From Catenulispora pinisilvae (GTDB lineage Bacteria > Actinomycetota > Actinomycetes > Streptomycetales > Catenulisporaceae), in the NCBI RefSeq assembly GCF_015356865.1, contig NZ_JAAFZA010000105.1:1-34575 (forward strand): a stretch of 34,575 bases of DNA, read 5' to 3'. Made by a program: the position numbers and the translations under genes. Positions 15,412 through 24,522 of this stretch are shown here, piece after piece. The notes below the pieces were generated by a model. The model was not told where the DNA came from. It saw nothing but the letters and a program-made list of their open reading frames with translations, and did not search any database. Every line of letters starts with the position of its first letter. The stretch's first letter is position 1.

Positions 15412-17700
15412 TCACCCTTCCCGCACTAAATGCACCATCGTGCTGACCGGATCGCCGCCTCCCAAAGCCATCGGCAGCCCGCGGCTCAGCAGCACCGCGC
15501 CGTGGTGCACGATCCCGCTCCCGGCATCGCGATACCGCCCGGCGGCATCGACCCCGCGCAGCACCACCGGCCGCTCGATCTGCGCGAACCGCCGCTCGCG
15601 CCGGTAGACGAACACCACGGCCTCGGAACGGTCGGCCGCGACGTACTCCACGCCGCTCAGATCCCCCGCCGCATCGCCGTGCGCGTACCGCATTCCGTGC
15701 TGCACAACAGGCCGGATCCGCTTATAGGCAGCCACCATCTCGCGCGCCGTGGCCAGCTCCGCCTCGGTCCACTCCGCCAGGTTGCCGCCGATCCCCAGCA
15801 CGCCGGCCATCGCGACATGGAAGCGGAACTCCAGCGGGATCCGGCGTCCGGTGTGTGGGTTCGGCGAATCGGTCACCCACGCCGACATCACCCGCGCCGG
15901 GTACACCTGCGCGAAGCCCTCCTGGATCGCCAACCGGTCCAGCGCGTCGGTGTTGTCCGACGTCCAGACCTGGTCGACGCGCGCCAGCATCCCCGGGTCG
16001 AGCCGGCCTCCGCCGCCGCTGCACGCCTCGATCCGCAACGCCGGGTGATCGGCACGCAGCTTGTCCAGTACGGCGTACAGGTTCTCCACGTACCTCCGCC
16101 ACACCAGGTCGCCTCCGTCGGCACCGGCCTGCGGCCACCCCACCTCGGTGAACGGCCGGTTCATGTCCCACTTCAGGAACCCGATGTCGTTCTCGGCCAC
16201 CAACCGGTCCAGCGACTCGTGCACCCAGGCCGCCACATCGGTCCGGGCCAGGTTCAGCACCAACTGGTTCCGGTGCTCGCTCCGTTGCCGGAAGGGCTGA
16301 TGCAGCACCCAATCCGGGTGTTCGCGGTAGAGATCAGAGTCCGTATTCACCATTTCCGGCTCGACCCAGAGCCCGAAGTCCATGCCTAACTCGCGCACGC
16401 CCTTGACCAGAGGCGCGAGCCCGTCCGGGAACCGGTCCGGATTGGGCCACCAGTCGCCGAGACCGGCCCGGTCGGAGGTCCGGGACCCGAACCAGCCGTC
16501 GTCCATCACGAACAGCTCGACGCCGAGCGCCGCCGCCTGTCGGGCCAGCGCCAGCTGTCCCTCCAAAGAGACCTCGAAGCCCGTCGCCTCCCACGAGTTG
16601 TAGACGACCGGTCGCAGCTCCCCGGCGTGCGGCAGTACGTGGTCCAGGACGTATGCGTGCCACGCCTGCGAAGCCGCGTCGAACCCGCCGTCCGTCCAGA
16701 TCCCGGCACTCACCGGAGTGGTCAGCACCTCCCCGGGCGCCAGCGACCAGGCCAGGCCTTCGTGCCCGAACCCGGCGGCCACCACGGTCCGGTCGGCGGA
16801 TGTGCGCTCGACCGTGATCTGCCAGCTCCCGCTCCAGGCCAGCGCGCATCCGAAGACCTGGCCGTGGGCCGGGCCGGCGGTGCCGTCGTCGACCATGACC
16901 CACGGGTTCGCGTGGTGGCCGGTGATGCCGCGGCGGCTGGTGAGCAGCGTCTCCCCGAACGGCGGCGACGAGCGGTGCAGCCGGGTCTCGGCCGCCCACC
17001 GCCCGCGCACCTGGCTCAGCCGGTAGTCGGGGAGGGGCGGCAGCGTCCAGGAGGCGGAGTCGGCTCTCAGCACACTGATCGGCTCCTCCCCCGACGCTCC
17101 CGTGTGCCGCAGCACCAGCCGCCGCTCGATCACCGGGCTTCCCCTCCGAACCCGGTGTCGGCTTTCCACAGCCAGTGGATAGTGCCGGTCGGCGAAGCTC
17201 AGGACGAGCTCGGCCGAGTCGCCGGAGTCGTCGCAGTCCGCGATCCAGGCCTGGACGAACCGCAGCTCCAGATCGCGGGTGCCGTCCGCGAAGCGCACGG
17301 CCAGTTGGGCGTGCCCGAACTGGAACGCCGCGCCGACCGCCAGCTCCAGCGGGCCGTCGACGTCCTCCTCGAACGGCCAGGCCCCGCCGTGCCCGACGGC
17401 TCCGAAGCCGGGAGCCTCTGCGAGACCGCCGACACCGCCAGAGTTGCCGTGCCCCCCGAGGTTGCCGTGGTTTCCGGGGCTGCCGGAAGCCGAGTCGACC
17501 GGTCCGGCCACAGCGGCCGGAACCGGAACCGGAATGGCCCCCGGCACCCCGACCAACGCCGCGGCCTGCTCCAGCCCCAGCGCACGTCCCCAGTGCGCGG
17601 ACAACAACCGGTCCCGATCGTCCAGCCGCAACACCGCACACGACCGGCCGGCGGTCACCACCCAGGCCCGAGCCCCGGGAATCGACCGAATGAGCGTCAT
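15412..17700 (-). CDS. GH36 alpha-galactosidase
   Basis: A 762-residue glycoside hydrolase of family 36. The beta-supersandwich N-terminal domain contains HRSSPPFGETLLTSRRGITG and HHANPWVMV. The (beta/alpha)8 barrel holds YNSWEATGFEV, VELFVMDDGWFG, DFGLWVEPEMVN, FLKWDMNRP (nucleophile Asp 512) and WTSDNTDALDR (acid/base Asp 582); the 70-residue spacing is normal for the family. LEACSGGGGRLDPGML-type sequence (IEACSGGGGR) is also present. No signal peptide is seen, so it acts in the cytoplasm on imported alpha-galactosides. AAAGGGA precedes ATG 17700, and the gene begins 9 nt after the permease stop. A Gly/His/Asn-rich insertion occupies about residues 71-106 (see findings). Confidence 0.95.
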   Translation of the reverse strand: MTLIRSIPGARAWVVTAGRSCAVLRLDDRDRLLSAHWGRALGLEQAAALVGVPGAIPVPVPAAVAGPVDSASGSPGNHGNLGGHGNSGGVGGLAEAPGFGAVGHGGAWPFEEDVDGPLELAVGAAFQFGHAQLAVRFADGTRDLELRFVQAWIADCDDSGDSAELVLSFADRHYPLAVESRHRVRRGSPVIERRLVLRHTGASGEEPISVLRADSASWTLPPLPDYRLSQVRGRWAAETRLHRSSPPFGETLLTSRRGITGHHANPWVMVDDGTAGPAHGQVFGCALAWSGSWQITVERTSADRTVVAAGFGHEGLAWSLAPGEVLTTPVSAGIWTDGGFDAASQAWHAYVLDHVLPHAGELRPVVYNSWEATGFEVSLEGQLALARQAAALGVELFVMDDGWFGSRTSDRAGLGDWWPNPDRFPDGLAPLVKGVRELGMDFGLWVEPEMVNTDSDLYREHPDWVLHQPFRQRSEHRNQLVLNLARTDVAAWVHESLDRLVAENDIGFLKWDMNRPFTEVGWPQAGADGGDLVWRRYVENLYAVLDKLRADHPALRIEACSGGGGRLDPGMLARVDQVWTSDNTDALDRLAIQEGFAQVYPARVMSAWVTDSPNPHTGRRIPLEFRFHVAMAGVLGIGGNLAEWTEAELATAREMVAAYKRIRPVVQHGMRYAHGDAAGDLSGVEYVAADRSEAVVFVYRRERRFAQIERPVVLRGVDAAGRYRDAGSGIVHHGAVLLSRGLPMALGGGDPVSTMVHLVREG

Positions 17701-17709
17701 GATTCCCTT

Positions 17710-18612
17710 TCAGCCCTTGACCGCGCCACCGGTCAGGCCCTTGACGAAGTGCTTCTGCAACAGGAAGTAGAAGATGACAACCGGCAACGCGGCCAGGAAC
17801 ATCAGCCCGAACAACTGCCCGTAGTTCGACTGGTGCTCGCCGAGCGCCCGATAGACGCCGACGGTGACCGTGGTCCCGCCGACCGGTCCGAGGATGATCA
17901 GCGGATCCAGGAAGTCGTTCCAGATCCACACCCCCAGGAAGATCAGCACGCTCGCCGTCGCCGGCCGCAGCAGCGGGAAGATGACGATCCAGAACGTGCG
18001 CCACCGACCGGCCCCGTCCAACGCCGCGGCCTCCTCCAGCTCGATCGGGATCGAGCGGATGAAGCCGGCGAACACGAAGACGCCGAACGGGATGTAGTAG
18101 CCGACGTTGAACGCGACCATGCCGGTGAGGGTGGTCATCAGGTGCGTGAGCCGCAGGATCCGCACCACCGGCACGAGGATCACCTGCGGTGGCACCATCA
18201 GTCCGGCCAACAATGTCAGCAGCATGACTCGCGCGAACCGACTGCGGGTCCGGGCCAGGTAGTGCCCGAGCATCGCCGACAGGATCGCCAGCACCACGAT
18301 CGAGACCGCGGTGATCTCGACGCTGTTGATCAGTCCGTCCCAGTAGAGGTTGTCCGGGCGGTCCAGCGTCGCCTTCAGGTTGTCCAGGGTCGGCGGCCAC
18401 GGGATGGACGCCGGCGACCCGGTGATGTGGCCGCCGGGCTTGAACACGTTCACCACGACCAGATACAGCGGCACCGCGAAGAGCGCGGTGACGATCAGCG
18501 CGACCAGCGGCCGCACCCACGGGGCCCGGGACTCCTCGCGCCGGCCGGGATGCGTCCCGGCCGCGCGCGCCGTCGTCGCCTCGGCCGCTTCAGCTGTCGT
18601 TCCCGCCGTCAC
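17710..18612 (-). CDS. Sugar ABC transporter permease, MalG type
   Basis: A 300-residue inner-membrane permease. An Ala/Thr/Glu-rich N-terminal tail is followed by six hydrophobic segments, the first at about 37-58 (LVALIVTALFAVPLYLVVVN). The conserved cytoplasmic EAA loop is EEAAALDGAGRWRTFWIVIF, which contacts the ATPase. The C-terminus FVKGLTGGAVKG is typical of MalG/CUT1 permeases. The GTG start at 18612 overlaps the TGA of the upstream permease as GTGA (4 nt), indicating translational coupling. It pairs with the MalF-type permease and the solute-binding protein; no ATPase gene is in the operon. Confidence 0.94.
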   Translation of the reverse strand: MTAGTTAEAAEATTARAAGTHPGRREESRAPWVRPLVALIVTALFAVPLYLVVVNVFKPGGHITGSPASIPWPPTLDNLKATLDRPDNLYWDGLINSVEITAVSIVVLAILSAMLGHYLARTRSRFARVMLLTLLAGLMVPPQVILVPVVRILRLTHLMTTLTGMVAFNVGYYIPFGVFVFAGFIRSIPIELEEAAALDGAGRWRTFWIVIFPLLRPATASVLIFLGVWIWNDFLDPLIILGPVGGTTVTVGVYRALGEHQSNYGQLFGLMFLAALPVVIFYFLLQKHFVKGLTGGAVKG

Positions 18613-19544
18613 AGCTCCACCTCCCGCCGTTGCAGCAGCCGCAGCGCCACGCTCGACACCACCGCGACGATGATCAGCATCACCACGGCCATCGCCGAGG
18701 CCATCCCGGTCTTGTTCTCGGTGAACCCGGTCTGGATCACGCCGTACGCGACCGTGGCCGTCGTGCCGGTCCCCGGCCCGCCGTGCGTGATCACCTGTAC
18801 GTAGTCGTAGGTCTTGAACCCGGTGATCAGCAGCATCACCGTGTTGATGGTCAGCGCGGGCGCCAGCATCGGCCAGGTGACCCGCCGGAACCGGGTCCAC
18901 TTCCCGGCCCCGTCGATCGCCGCCGCCTCCAGCAGTTCGTCCGGCACGCCCTGCAACCCGGCCAGATACACGACGGTGCAGAACCCGAGCAGCTGCCAAC
19001 TGGCGATCGATCCCACCGAATACAGCGCGATCGACGGATCGGACAGCCAGCCCGGCGGATGTTTCACCCCCATCGAGCCCAGGACCGTGTCCAGCAGCCC
19101 GCCGTCGGTGAGCATCGCCTGCCACACCACGGAGACCACCACGGAACTGAGCACGACCGGCACGAAGAACACCGTCCGCAGCGCGCGGTAGAGCCGGCCC
19201 TGCCGGTTCAGCAGTACCGCGATCGCCAGCCCGGCGACGTTCGGCACGATCACGATGATCAGCGTGAGGATCGTGGTGACCCGGACCTCCATCCGGAAGT
19301 CCGGGTCGCCGAGCAGCTTCACGTAGTTGTGCAGCCCGGTGAACTTCGTGTTCGGCGCGAACGCGTCCGCGTTGGTGAAGCTGTAGCCGAGGCTCAGCAC
19401 CAGCGGCGCGAACACGAAACACGCGTAGAAGAACAGCCCCGGCGCGCCGAACCCGAGGAAGTACCCCAGGTTCGAGCGCCGGTTCTTCGTGCTTTGCCGG
19501 GAACCCTGGCTGGACCCCCGTAATGAGCCTTGCATGGATGTCAT
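18609..19544 (-). CDS. Sugar ABC transporter permease, MalF type
   Basis: A 311-residue CUT1 permease. The basic tail (GSRQSTKNRRSNLGY) leads into the first membrane segment (FGAPGLFFYACFVFAPLVLS). NTKFTGLHNYVKLLGDPDF is the standard periplasmic loop. The EAA loop reads LEAAAIDGAGKWTRFRRVTW. GGPGTGTTATVAYGVIQTGF and the terminal RREVEL match the family. ATG 19544 overlaps the stop of the upstream glycosidase gene as ATGA (4 nt), so the two are probably translationally coupled. The second in-frame ATG (19535) is less consistent with that arrangement. Confidence 0.94.
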   Translation of the reverse strand: MTSMQGSLRGSSQGSRQSTKNRRSNLGYFLGFGAPGLFFYACFVFAPLVLSLGYSFTNADAFAPNTKFTGLHNYVKLLGDPDFRMEVRVTTILTLIIVIVPNVAGLAIAVLLNRQGRLYRALRTVFFVPVVLSSVVVSVVWQAMLTDGGLLDTVLGSMGVKHPPGWLSDPSIALYSVGSIASWQLLGFCTVVYLAGLQGVPDELLEAAAIDGAGKWTRFRRVTWPMLAPALTINTVMLLITGFKTYDYVQVITHGGPGTGTTATVAYGVIQTGFTENKTGMASAMAVVMLIIVAVVSSVALRLLQRREVEL

Positions 19545-22015
19545 GGGGTGACCTTGTACGTGGTGCCCGCCGTAGTGGCGAAGGTGGCCCGACCACCGGA
19601 GACGGTGACGGGGACGGAGGATCCGTCGGCGGTGACGGTCGCCGAGCCGCCGGTCCAGGGCAGGACCAGCGTGGCGTTTCCGCCGGCCTGGCTGCTGATC
19701 CCGACCGAGGCGACGGTGCCGCCGCTGACGGCGCTGCTCACCAGGAACGCGCCCTTGGCCAGCAGCGTGAACGAGGCGTCCTGCGTGGTCGGCCAGCACG
19801 GGAAGACCCGGATGGCGCCGGCCTCGCTCTGCATCAGCATCGAGTTCAGCGTCTCGATCGACCCGGAGGTCTCGATCCCGCCGCCGCCTTGGAAGTCGGT
19901 GTCGTTGCTGGCCCGCCACAGATAGGCGATCGAGGCCTTGAACTTCTTGACCAGATCCTCGGCGGGCCACCCGGCGCGGGCCGCGATGGTGAACTCCTTG
20001 CAGAAGCCGTTGTTGGAGTTGCCTCCCGACGTGACGCCCCAGGAGTTCATCTGAGTCAGGGAGTTGATCGCGTACTGCAACAGGTTGGCGTCTCCGCCGA
20101 TCGAGCACTGCTCGCCGGGGAAGATCACGCCTTCCATGTTGATCGGCTGGTTCCCGGGCTCGAACTTGTCCGGCAGGCTCGGGTTGTTGATGACCTCGGC
20201 GGTGTAGAAGACCGTGACGCCGTTGTAGGTGCCGGTCGGGTACGCACTGAGCTTGGCAAGGAAGCTCTGCCACGTGGACTGCATGTTCGCGTCCACGCCG
20301 AGGATCGCCGAGGTCTCCAGCAGAGTGTTGACGACCTTGCGCGCGAACCCGAGGTCCAGGTTCGGGTTGGTGTCGTCGCCGCCCTCGTGCGCCGAGGAGT
20401 GCTCGAACACCCAGCGCTTGCCGTCCCACACCGCGAAGTCGCGCCAGAACGCGTCCAGTTCCTTCAGCAGCGGATACAGCTGCGTCTGGAGGTAGGTGGT
20501 GTCCCTGGTGTACTCCCAGTGCCAGATCAGCGGCAGCGCCGCGAAGGTGGCGTTGGACTTCTGGTCGGCGGGCAGCTTCGTGTAGTCCTTCGTGGACGCG
20601 ACCGGGACCGTTGCGGGCTGTTTCTCGTAGAGGTGGAACGGCGTCATGCTCCGCTGGAACGCCGTGCCCTGATACCCCGCGCCATGTGTGGTGTTCCGCT
20701 GCCACGGCACCTCGTTGTAGATGACGCGGCGGTAGGGCTCGGACAGGTCGGCGTGGTTGGAGGAGAAAGCGCCGTAGTACAGCGCCTCCTCGTTGTAGTT
20801 CAGGAAGTAGCGGCCGCCCCAGTTCGGCGTGTCGTTGGTGAGCCACTGAGCCCACAGCGACGGCGCGGTCGGGGCGCCGGAGCGGGTCGCGCTGCCCAGC
20901 ACGTACTGCGCGTTGAAGTAGTACGCCTCCAACTGCGAGTCGCCGACCACGACATTGGACTGTGTCCAGAAGCTCTGCCAGAACGCGGCGTGCGTGCTCG
21001 CGGCGCTGGAGACCCACGACGCGTTGACGGCCGTGGCCGCGCTGACCGCCTGATCCCGCAGCTGCGTCGGCGTCGGCGCGGTCGTCGTGTCGGACACGTC
21101 CTGCGCGTGCGAGCGGAAGACGGTCACCAGCGTCGCGGTCGCCCCGCCGGCCAGCGTGAAGGTTCCGGTGGCAGAGGTCTGTGACGACGTCTTCGTGCCG
21201 CTGGTCTTCGTGAACTTGGCACCGACGAGCTGGGTCGCCGAGGCCGCGGTGGCTTGCAGGCTGACGTCGCCGTTGCCCGAGGAGTTGTTCTGCCGGGTCA
21301 GCCACAGCTGCGTGCCGTTGATGGAGCCCGAACCGGACGGATAGGCCTTGTCGACCGGGAGCGTGACGGTCGCGGCCAGCGTGACCGAAGAGCTCCCCGA
21401 CTTGGACGACAGCTGCGTTATCAGGACACTGTCGTTGTCGGCGGTCCACGACTTCATCGTCACCGTGGCGTTCGACAGCGCGAGCACCGTCGTGACCGTG
21501 GCCCCGGCCAGATCCGTGGTCATCGAGTAGCCGCTGGACGCCGCACTGGCGCCGGAGGCCGCGACGGTCAGCTTCCCGATCGGCAGGATGGAGTTCTGCC
21601 ACGAGAGCGGGCTGGTGCTCTTGCGGTCGTCGCCCCAGAAGTCGCTCTTGCCGAAGGCGAAGGTCTGTTGGGTGGCCGAGGAGTCGCCGACCACGACGCC
21701 CAGGTCGCCGTTACCGAGCAGCATGCCGGGCGTGTACTTGTTGGTGACGACGCCCGAGATCGGCTTGGTGACGTGCGGGTTCACGGCCGCGAGTTGGGCC
21801 TGGACCGCCGGCCAGCTGATGCCGGTGGCGGCCGACGTACCGGCCGTGCGTCCCACGCCGACCGTGCCGACCGCACCGGCGCTCCGGGAACCGGCCGCGC
21901 TCGCCTGCTCGGCGACCGTCCCCACCAAGACCGCGCCGACCCCGGCGGCAGCGCCGCCGATCAAGGTGCGCCGACCGATGCGCGGATTTCCGTTGGTAGC
22001 CATGGTCCTGCTCAC
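19541..22015 (-). CDS. Tat-exported GH95-like glycosidase, paralogue 2
   Basis: An 824-residue protein with a twin-arginine signal (IGRRTLIGGAAAGVGAVLVG). The N-terminal beta domain includes GMLLGNGDLGVVVGDSS and FAFGKSDFWGDDRKS, reminiscent of GH95 and DUF5703 proteins. The barrel carries LNYNEEALYYGAFSSNHADL (aligns with the Asn-x-Asn catalytic region of GH95) and SSAHEGGDDTNPN (likely acid Glu). FQGGGGIETSGSIETLNSML replaces the Asp-bearing GH95 loop. The C-terminus is a GH95-like beta domain. GTG 22015 overlaps the previous TGA as GTGA (4 nt), like the other junctions; ATG 22003 is the alternative. Substrate not determined; alpha-L-fucoside or a related sugar is a family-based guess. Confidence 0.85.
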   Translation of the reverse strand: MSRTMATNGNPRIGRRTLIGGAAAGVGAVLVGTVAEQASAAGSRSAGAVGTVGVGRTAGTSAATGISWPAVQAQLAAVNPHVTKPISGVVTNKYTPGMLLGNGDLGVVVGDSSATQQTFAFGKSDFWGDDRKSTSPLSWQNSILPIGKLTVAASGASAASSGYSMTTDLAGATVTTVLALSNATVTMKSWTADNDSVLITQLSSKSGSSSVTLAATVTLPVDKAYPSGSGSINGTQLWLTRQNNSSGNGDVSLQATAASATQLVGAKFTKTSGTKTSSQTSATGTFTLAGGATATLVTVFRSHAQDVSDTTTAPTPTQLRDQAVSAATAVNASWVSSAASTHAAFWQSFWTQSNVVVGDSQLEAYYFNAQYVLGSATRSGAPTAPSLWAQWLTNDTPNWGGRYFLNYNEEALYYGAFSSNHADLSEPYRRVIYNEVPWQRNTTHGAGYQGTAFQRSMTPFHLYEKQPATVPVASTKDYTKLPADQKSNATFAALPLIWHWEYTRDTTYLQTQLYPLLKELDAFWRDFAVWDGKRWVFEHSSAHEGGDDTNPNLDLGFARKVVNTLLETSAILGVDANMQSTWQSFLAKLSAYPTGTYNGVTVFYTAEVINNPSLPDKFEPGNQPINMEGVIFPGEQCSIGGDANLLQYAINSLTQMNSWGVTSGGNSNNGFCKEFTIAARAGWPAEDLVKKFKASIAYLWRASNDTDFQGGGGIETSGSIETLNSMLMQSEAGAIRVFPCWPTTQDASFTLLAKGAFLVSSAVSGGTVASVGISSQAGGNATLVLPWTGGSATVTADGSSVPVTVSGGRATFATTAGTTYKVTP

Positions 22016-24489
22016 CGTCCCTTCGGGGTGACGCGGTAGGTGTGGCCGGCCTCGGTGCGCCATGTGACCCGGCCACCGGAGGCCGAAGCCCACACCCGAC
22101 CGCCGTGCGACTCGTCGACGACCTGCGCCGACCCGGTGTTCCACGGCAGCTGGAGCGTGGCGTCCCCGCCGACCCGGCTGTGCAGCCGGACCTGGCCGAC
22201 CTTCCCGCCCCGCTGTTCCGCGCCGACCAGGAACGCGCCCTTGGCCTGGAGCGTGAACGACGCGTCCCGCGCCGCCGGCCAGCACGGGAAGACCCGGATC
22301 ACGCCGTCCTCGCTCTGCATCAGCATCGAGTTCAGCGCCTCGGTGGTGCCGGTGGTCTCGACCCCGCCGCCGCCTTGGAAGACCGTGTTGTTGCTGGGCC
22401 GCCACAGGTAGGCGATGGAGGCCTTGAGCTTCTGGAACAGGTCCTCGGCCGGCCAGCCGACGCGGGCCGCGATGACGAACTCTTTGCAGAAGCCGTTGTT
22501 GGAGTTGCCGCCCGGCGTGACTCCCCACGAGTTCATCTGAGTCAGGGAGTTGTTGGCGTATTGGAGCAGCATCGCGTCGCCGCCGATCGAGCACTGCTCG
22601 CCGGGGAAGATGACGCCCTCCATGTTGATCGGCTGGTTGCCGGGCTCGAAGGTGTCCGGCAGCCCGGGGTTGTTGATGATCTCGCCGGTGTAGAAGACGG
22701 TGACGCCGTTGTAGGTGCCGGTCGGGTACGCGCTCAGCTTGGCGAGGAAGTCCGTCCAGACCGGTCGCAGATCGGCGTCCACGCCGAGCACCGCCGAGGT
22801 GTCCAGCAGGGTGTTGACGACCTTCCGCGCGAAGCCGAGGTCCAGGTTCGGGTTGGTGTCGTCACCGCCCTCGTGCGCGGAGGTGTGCTGGAAGATCCAG
22901 CGGGTGCCGTCCCAGACCGCGAAGTCCCGCCAGAACGCGTCGAGCTCCTTCAGCAGCGGATACAGCTCGGTGCGCAGGTAGTCGAGGTCCCGGGTGTACT
23001 CCCAGTGCCAGATCAGCGGCAGCGCACCGAAGGTGGCGTTGGACTTCTGGTCGGCGGGGAGCTTCGGGTAGTTCTTCGTCGCCGCGACCGGGACCGGCGC
23101 CGGAGGCGTCTGGTACAGGTGGAACGGCGGAAGGCTCCGCTGGAACGCCGTGCCCTGATACCCGGCGTTGTGGGTGGTGTTGCGCTGCCAGGCCACCTCG
23201 TTGAGGATCATCCGCCGGTACGACTCGGACAGCTCGGCGTGGTTGGAGGAGAAGGCGCCGTAGTACAGCGCCTCCTCGTTGTAGTTCAGGAAGTAACGGC
23301 CGCCCCAGTTCGGGGTGTCGTTGGTGGTCCAGGCGGCCCACAGCGACGGCGGGTTGTGCACACCGGAGCGGGCGCCGCTGCCCAGCACGTACTGCGCGTT
23401 GAAGTAGTACGTCTCCAGCTGCGAGTCGCCGAACACCACGCTGGACCGGGTCCAGAAGTCGGTCCAGTAGGCGTGGTGCGTGGCCCGCGCATCGTGCAGC
23501 CATCGGTCGCCGAACGACGTCGCCGCCGCGATCGCCTGGTCGCGCAGCTGGTCCGGGGTCGGCGCCGGGCTGGTGTCGGAGAGGTCCTGGCCGTGCGAGC
23601 GGAAGACGGTCAGCAGGACCGCTCGGCCGCCTCCGGGCAGGACGAACGTGCCGTCCGCCGTGGTGGCCGTCGAGCTCGGCGCGGTGAACGTACCGCCCAC
23701 GACGACGGTCGCCGACGCGACGGACGCCTTGTAGCTGACGTCGCCGTAGCCGACGGCGTTGTTCTGCCGGGTCAGCCACAGCGCTCCGCCGGTGACCCCG
23801 GCCGCCGACGGATAGGCCGGGTCGTTCGGCAGCACCACGCTCGCGTTCAGGGTGAGGTCGGCATCGCCGGCCGCCGAGGAGAGCTCGGTTATCAGGACAT
23901 TGTCGCGGTCGGCCGTCCAAGAGTTCAGGGTCAGGGTGCTGCCCGCGAACGGCAACACCGACGTGACCTGAGCAGTCCCGATATCGGTGACCATCGAGTA
24001 GCCGGTGGCCGCCGGGGTGGCCCCGGGCACGGCGACGGTGAGCGCGCCGACCGGCAGGATCGAGTTCTGCCAGGACAGCGGAGCCGTCGTCTTGCGGTTG
24101 TTGCCCCAGAAGTCGCTCTTGCCGAAGTGGAAGCTCTGCTGCGCGGCCGAGGAATCGCCGACGACCACGCCGATGTCGCCGTTACCCAGCAGCATGCCCG
24201 GCGTGTACTTGTTGGTGACGACCTTCTGGATCGGCGCACTCACCCGCGGGTTCGCCGCGGCCAGCTGACGCCGGACGTCCGCCCAGCGCACCCCGGATTC
24301 GGATCCGCAGTCGGCTGCGGCGTTTGCGGGCGCGTCCGTACCTGCGGCGCCCGTACTTGCGGCATCCGTTCCCGCGAAAGCAGTACCGGCGGAAGCCGGT
24401 GCTGCGAACGCGACACCGGTGACGGAAGCCGCACCGGCGGCCCCGGCCGTCGCGGCGATCACGGAGCGGCGGCTGACGGTGGAGGTCAT
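22012..24489 (-). CDS. Tat-exported GH95-like glycosidase, paralogue 1
   Basis: An 825-residue protein, colinear with the following gene's product and mostly identical in the barrel. It starts at ATG 24489 with GGGAG 8 nt upstream and has a Tat signal (VSRRSVIAATAGAAGAASVT) followed by an Ala/Gly/Thr-rich linker. Key segments: GMLLGNGDIGVVVGDSSAAQ, FGKSDFWGNNRK, LNYNEEALYYGAFSSNHAEL, TSAHEGGDDTNPNLDLGFAR, PGNQPINMEGVIFPGEQCSI, FQGGGGVETTGTTEALNSML. Export places it outside the membrane, upstream of ABC uptake. The two copies diverge most in the signal/linker, in the beta domain and at the C-terminus, which suggests slightly different substrates or linkages. Confidence 0.85.
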   Translation of the reverse strand: MTSTVSRRSVIAATAGAAGAASVTGVAFAAPASAGTAFAGTDAASTGAAGTDAPANAAADCGSESGVRWADVRRQLAAANPRVSAPIQKVVTNKYTPGMLLGNGDIGVVVGDSSAAQQSFHFGKSDFWGNNRKTTAPLSWQNSILPVGALTVAVPGATPAATGYSMVTDIGTAQVTSVLPFAGSTLTLNSWTADRDNVLITELSSAAGDADLTLNASVVLPNDPAYPSAAGVTGGALWLTRQNNAVGYGDVSYKASVASATVVVGGTFTAPSSTATTADGTFVLPGGGRAVLLTVFRSHGQDLSDTSPAPTPDQLRDQAIAAATSFGDRWLHDARATHHAYWTDFWTRSSVVFGDSQLETYYFNAQYVLGSGARSGVHNPPSLWAAWTTNDTPNWGGRYFLNYNEEALYYGAFSSNHAELSESYRRMILNEVAWQRNTTHNAGYQGTAFQRSLPPFHLYQTPPAPVPVAATKNYPKLPADQKSNATFGALPLIWHWEYTRDLDYLRTELYPLLKELDAFWRDFAVWDGTRWIFQHTSAHEGGDDTNPNLDLGFARKVVNTLLDTSAVLGVDADLRPVWTDFLAKLSAYPTGTYNGVTVFYTGEIINNPGLPDTFEPGNQPINMEGVIFPGEQCSIGGDAMLLQYANNSLTQMNSWGVTPGGNSNNGFCKEFVIAARVGWPAEDLFQKLKASIAYLWRPSNNTVFQGGGGVETTGTTEALNSMLMQSEDGVIRVFPCWPAARDASFTLQAKGAFLVGAEQRGGKVGQVRLHSRVGGDATLQLPWNTGSAQVVDESHGGRVWASASGGRVTWRTEAGHTYRVTPKGR

Positions 24490-24522
24490 GAGCTGTTCTC
24501 CCTATCTGACGCGGTGCGGATA

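Noticed and set aside
16627-18804. Plus-strand open frame of 725 codons opposite GH36 and the permeases
   Set aside because: Arg/Gln/Pro-rich shadow; the opposite strand has catalytic motifs and EAA loops.
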